From the NCBI GenBank assembly GCA_905210885.1, contig CAJLYO010000074.1:1-7641 (forward strand): DNA of 7,641 nt, given 5' to 3'. This DNA comes from an uncultured Eubacteriales bacterium (GTDB lineage Bacteria > Bacillota > Clostridia > Monoglobales > Firm-18). A model generated the notes under the pieces. It saw only the letters and a list, made by a program, of their open reading frames with translations. It made no database searches and was not told the DNA's origin. Shown here piece after piece: positions 4,654-7,641 of this stretch; position 1 is the stretch's first letter, and every line of letters begins with the position of its first letter. The position numbers and the translations under genes were made by a program.

Positions 4654-6540
4654 TCACAAAATATTAGGTGTTGCTGTTTCGCTCCACGAATATACCTCAA
4701 GCCCTAAAGGCTCGCGGCTGTTTTCTTCACGGCAATCTCTGTAAAGACGGGGCTGTTCCAGTTCCTCGATTCGGGGAAATTCGCCGTTAAGATAAGATTT
4801 CAGTGTATCTCCGGTTCTGCGAATCCGTTCTTTAAGAGCACCGTATCGTATATCCTGAACCTCAAGTCCTGCGGATTTGTATTCTTTAAGCCATTGTTTG
4901 CGGAGCTTTCCGTGCAGTTCTTCAATATAAGAAAGCAGCTTTGGAATATTATTATCGGCAATCTCTTCAAGTAGCTTGAAGTTTTTGCTGTCATAAGCGG
5001 ATTTTATATTAAGTCCGAGTTCTGCTTTTTCGGATAATACTCGGCACAGAGCTGCCGAGACGGTGAACATGTATTTCCATTGGCCGCTTACTGTTTTTTC
5101 CGCCTTATCGAGTTTTTCGGCGGCTTCTGCGTAATATTCCCCGCAGCGTCCGGCTATGATATGCCGGTCATACAATCCCAGCAATGCGTCCTGAAAAAGA
5201 AGATATAAACCGGGGTTGGCGGTGGGGTTTCTGCCGTTGTCCGGCGGAGTATTAGGAAGGTCAAGCAGCAGAATGTCATAAAGCGATAATCCTGTGCAGG
5301 CGAGCAGACGGTTATTAAGGCTACTCTCATCCGGCGTGCCGTTCCAAGCGGCTTCGGCATAATACTGCCATACGGCAAGACTTGAAAACAGCGGGCAGGT
5401 AGAGCCGTTATCGCTCCAGGATGTTACCCCGACAGTTTTTATTCTGTGATTTATAACGCTTTCGAGTGCGGCGGCTGAGAATTCAAGACTTGTGCGTATA
5501 ATGGGAGCAGGACCCATCCATTTCCACATTCCGCCGGCAAACTGAATGGGGTTATTGAAATTCGCATGCTTTTCCAGCATGGCGTCGTATATGGCGGTAT
5601 CATTATGGTAATAGTCCCAGTAAACAAGCTCTATGTCTTCCGGTACCATTGCGGCAATTTCGGGGGTTATTTCAGCCGTGAGGTCATAATACAGACGGTT
5701 TTCGGACTGCATGCGGAAGAACATATCGCTCCACATAGCAGGGTGAAGACGGTATTTTCTGCAAATGTCCGTAACACGGCCGAGGTGACGCAGTATAATT
5801 TCTGTCCGGTCGCAGAAGCCGTTCTGCTGCATATAGCGTCCGGCACCTACAAGATGCGCTTCGTCCATTCCTATGTTTATATTTCTGCTTCGGAAAACGG
5901 AAGAAAGCGTGCCTATGGCGGAATCCAAAAAGCTGTATGTTTCCTCACTGTCTGCCAGCAGTATATCTGTACAGTCGTTTATTCTTCTGAACCTTTCCCA
6001 GCGGAAGATACCGTTAAGGTGGGCGAGCGTCTGTATGCAGGGAATGATTTCTATTCCTAACGCATAGGCGTAATCGTCACATTCGCGGAGCTCTGCGGCA
6101 GAGAAACGTCCGCGGAGATGTCCGAAGTAGGGTTCACCGCCGATTTCAAACATATCTTCGAGATAAAGCATTAAAGATGTATAACCCATTACAGAAAGTA
6201 TCCGGCAAGTTCTTTTTATTGTATCTACGGTCATGACTGCGTCGCGCGCATTATCTATCATAGCGAACAGAGTTGAAAAACGTATTTCCTGATGAAGCTT
6301 AAATTCCGCCTCCTGATAATGTTGGTTAAGCAGTCCGAAAGCACGGGCAAGCGATGAACGGCTGCTGTAATAGATAACTGCACTGTCACCGTCCTTTGAT
6401 ATTGTGAAGCCGCTTTCACAGCTTTTTAAAGTGAGCTGAATACCGTTTTCGGAAAATCCGGCGTTAAGCTCAGGAGCAATTTCCTGTAAAAGCTTTTCTT
6501 CCTCAGATGTATACGGTTTGTTAATCGTAAAAATTTTCAT
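4654..6540 (-). CDS. Beta-N-acetylhexosaminidase, glycoside hydrolase family 20 (GH20C-like)
   Basis: This 628-aa enzyme removes terminal beta-linked GlcNAc or GalNAc from oligosaccharides. Residues 1-80 form the small alpha/beta domain usual before GH20 barrels. The barrel covers about 85-400 and carries INIGMDEAH at 221-229, where Asp226-Glu227 is the family's catalytic pair (substrate-assisted mechanism, Glu as acid/base). It also has aromatic subsite residues in PAMWSDM (264-273), VYWDYYH (306-312), GGMWKWMGP (336-344) and TSWSDNGS (373-380). A helical C-terminal region of about 200 residues ends with motifs near EYKSAGLEVQDIRYG and EELEQPRLYR. There is no signal peptide, so it should act in the cytoplasm on imported oligosaccharides. 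Length and architecture match the roughly 625-aa GH20C group of Gram-positive bacteria. GGAG lies 6 nt before the ATG. The gene is divergent from the LacI regulator and upstream of the lipoprotein gene. The frame is intact. Natural substrate is unknown. Confidence 0.92.
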   Translation of the reverse strand: MKIFTINKPYTSEEEKLLQEIAPELNAGFSENGIQLTLKSCESGFTISKDGDSAVIYYSSRSSLARAFGLLNQHYQEAEFKLHQEIRFSTLFAMIDNARDAVMTVDTIKRTCRILSVMGYTSLMLYLEDMFEIGGEPYFGHLRGRFSAAELRECDDYAYALGIEIIPCIQTLAHLNGIFRWERFRRINDCTDILLADSEETYSFLDSAIGTLSSVFRSRNINIGMDEAHLVGAGRYMQQNGFCDRTEIILRHLGRVTDICRKYRLHPAMWSDMFFRMQSENRLYYDLTAEITPEIAAMVPEDIELVYWDYYHNDTAIYDAMLEKHANFNNPIQFAGGMWKWMGPAPIIRTSLEFSAAALESVINHRIKTVGVTSWSDNGSTCPLFSSLAVWQYYAEAAWNGTPDESSLNNRLLACTGLSLYDILLLDLPNTPPDNGRNPTANPGLYLLFQDALLGLYDRHIIAGRCGEYYAEAAEKLDKAEKTVSGQWKYMFTVSAALCRVLSEKAELGLNIKSAYDSKNFKLLEEIADNNIPKLLSYIEELHGKLRKQWLKEYKSAGLEVQDIRYGALKERIRRTGDTLKSYLNGEFPRIEELEQPRLYRDCREENSREPLGLEVYSWSETATPNIL

Positions 6541-6587
6541 ATGTATCTCCGTCCGTTGTATTATATAATTTAATCATAAACGGCTGT

Positions 6588-6616
6588 ATTATAATTTCAA
6601 TTCATAAATAATTAAA
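6588..6616 (-). promoter_or_regulatory. Candidate GH20 promoter
   Basis: On the minus strand TATAAT (6593-6588) has a weak -35 TTTAAT (6616-6611) 17 nt upstream in a very AT-rich tract. A second TATAAT at 6565-6560 has a poorer -35. Nearby ATAAACGGCTGTAT (6576-6589) contains an AAACG half-site similar to the operators at the lipoprotein promoter. Confidence 0.35.
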
Positions 6617-6660
6617 AAATACCACTATTTTATGCCGAATGAGGAAAAATCAAAAAAATG

Positions 6661-6689
6661 TTGCAATTTCTCAGAGCGGATAGTAAAAT
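6661..6689 (+). promoter_or_regulatory. Promoter of the LacI-family gene
   Basis: TTGCAA at 6661-6666 and TAAAAT at 6684-6689 are separated by exactly 17 nt. Transcription would start near 6696, leaving a leader of about 23 nt before the ATG at 6719. GGGGTG at 6707-6712 is the likely ribosome site. Confidence 0.6.
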
Positions 6690-6718
6690 AAAATAAATTG
6701 TTTTGCGGGGTGATTTAT

Positions 6719-7641
6719 ATGAGTGAGCATAGGGCAACTATAAATGATGTGGCTAAACACTGCGGGCTTTCCATCGCAACGGTATCACGCATTATAAACA
6801 ATACTGATTATCCTGTAAGCGACAAAGCACGCGAAAAGGTGCTCCGCGCAGTAAAAGAGCTGGACTATAATCCTAATATGCTCGGCAGGTATCTTAAATT
6901 CAATCAGAGCAATGAGGTCGGGATCATAATTCCTCACATATCCAATTACTATTATACCGAGCTGGTATCAGGTATAAACGATTCTCTTGTTCACAGCGGA
7001 TATAATGTACTGCTGTGTGATTCATACCGCAATCCGGAATATGAAAAGAAACAGCTTCAGTATCTGCTGCAGAAAAAGGTCAAGGGTATAATTATATCAA
7101 CGATCAGCAACGACAGTTCGTGGATAAGGGAAACTGTGCCTGACAATGTATCATTGGTTGCTATTGAACAGCCGATCGGTGAAAATACACATTATATAGG
7201 TATGAATTCCGAAAAAGGCGCATGTATCGCGGTACGGCATTTATATGAAAAGGGGCACAGAAGAATTGCTTTTGCAAGCGCTCCGTTAACAAATACACGT
7301 TACAGCCAGCGGCTTGACGGTTTTGTAAAACAGATAAAAGAATACGGGCTGCCGTTTAATCCCGGTTATTTCCGTGTTGCGGACTGGGAGCGTGAGAATG
7401 AAAACCTTTATGAATATAATATCGGAAAAAGAATTGCCGATAATATAGTTAAGATGGACTCCCCGCCGACTGCAGTCGTGTGTGTATGCGATATGCTGGC
7501 GGTGGGTATGATTCAGCAGTTGCTTGAGCTGGGGCTGCGGGTGCCGGAGGATATAGCGGTAATAGGAATTGATAATCTGGTTATATCAGAGATGATAACT
7601 CCTGCGCTTACTACTGTTGATCAGGGCGTAAGGGAGGTCGG
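6719..7641 (+). CDS. LacI/GalR-family transcriptional regulator, 3' end outside the window
   Basis: 307 codons are visible, nearly the whole of a 330-345-aa repressor. The N-terminal helix-turn-helix is TINDVAKHCGLSIATVSRII (residues 7-26), followed by the third helix up to ELDYNPNMLGRYL (47-59), the hinge region that enters the operator minor groove. The periplasmic-binding-protein-like sensor domain begins at NEVGIIIP (65-72). It continues through KVKGIIIS, a family-type GHRRIAFASAP at 179-189, TAVVCVCDMLAVGMIQ at 251-266 and VPEDIAVIGIDN at 275-286, and reaches TPALTTVDQ at 294-302. The ORF is open from ATG 6719 to the last base. It is divergent from the GH20 gene, so it probably represses GH20 and the lipoprotein gene until a sugar effector binds. 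The palindrome at 4522-4535 is a fitting operator. The effector (perhaps an amino sugar) is inferred from context only. Confidence 0.93.
   Translation, partial: MSEHRATINDVAKHCGLSIATVSRIINNTDYPVSDKAREKVLRAVKELDYNPNMLGRYLKFNQSNEVGIIIPHISNYYYTELVSGINDSLVHSGYNVLLCDSYRNPEYEKKQLQYLLQKKVKGIIISTISNDSSWIRETVPDNVSLVAIEQPIGENTHYIGMNSEKGACIAVRHLYEKGHRRIAFASAPLTNTRYSQRLDGFVKQIKEYGLPFNPGYFRVADWERENENLYEYNIGKRIADNIVKMDSPPTAVVCVCDMLAVGMIQQLLELGLRVPEDIAVIGIDNLVISEMITPALTTVDQGVREV

Noticed and set aside
5566..6060. 164-aa open frame on the plus strand opposite the GH20 gene.
   Set aside because: It is a shadow of the GH20 coding sequence, with no recognisable motif or start signal.

Overview
The window looks like a gut-type Clostridia chromosome (Ruminococcaceae/Oscillospiraceae-like). 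This rests on moderate-to-low GC, strong AGGAGG-type ribosome sites, a Tn4451/TndX-style large serine recombinase preceded by a small SHOCT-like ORF, an ISLre2 (UPF0236) transposase, and a glycan-use cluster with a cytoplasmic GH20 hexosaminidase. Genus-level placement is inference.

Left part (1-632, leftward). The edge holds the first 55 codons of a large serine recombinase. Its start is 1 nt from the stop of a 70-aa SHOCT-like protein. Both lie behind a TTGACA promoter and a leader of about 215 nt. The leader carries a folded 5' domain, a 22-codon leader peptide, an intrinsic terminator inside that peptide's coding region, and a second hairpin that competes for the terminator's U-tract. This looks like attenuation control of an integrative element's recombinase operon. 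The rest of that element is not visible: an insertion sequence abuts the promoter region.

Middle (about 633-3256, rightward). An insertion sequence combines an IS30-type 75-aa HTH protein with an ISLre2-family transposase through a 4-nt GTGA overlap. The transposase is interrupted by one in-frame TGA where a Trp is expected, directly after the second acidic motif. A 13-nt inverted repeat covers the HTH start codon and may silence read-through transcription. The right end supplies a TTGACA box that pairs with a flanking TACTAT to make a likely outward promoter. That promoter points at an AraC-family regulator that is itself broken by a linker deletion/frameshift and an in-frame TAG.

Right part (3257-7641). 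A bidirectional terminator closes the AraC remnant and a leftward lipoprotein gene of unrecognised family (probable TIM-barrel, HLDVEP motif). Upstream of it on the same strand is a GH20 beta-N-acetylhexosaminidase without a signal peptide. A LacI-family regulator, cut by the window end, is divergent from it. Operator-like palindromes sit at the lipoprotein promoter. The simplest reading is a LacI-controlled amino-sugar glycan locus whose second, AraC-type regulator has decayed. No transporter lies in the window. No tRNA, rRNA or CRISPR array was seen.
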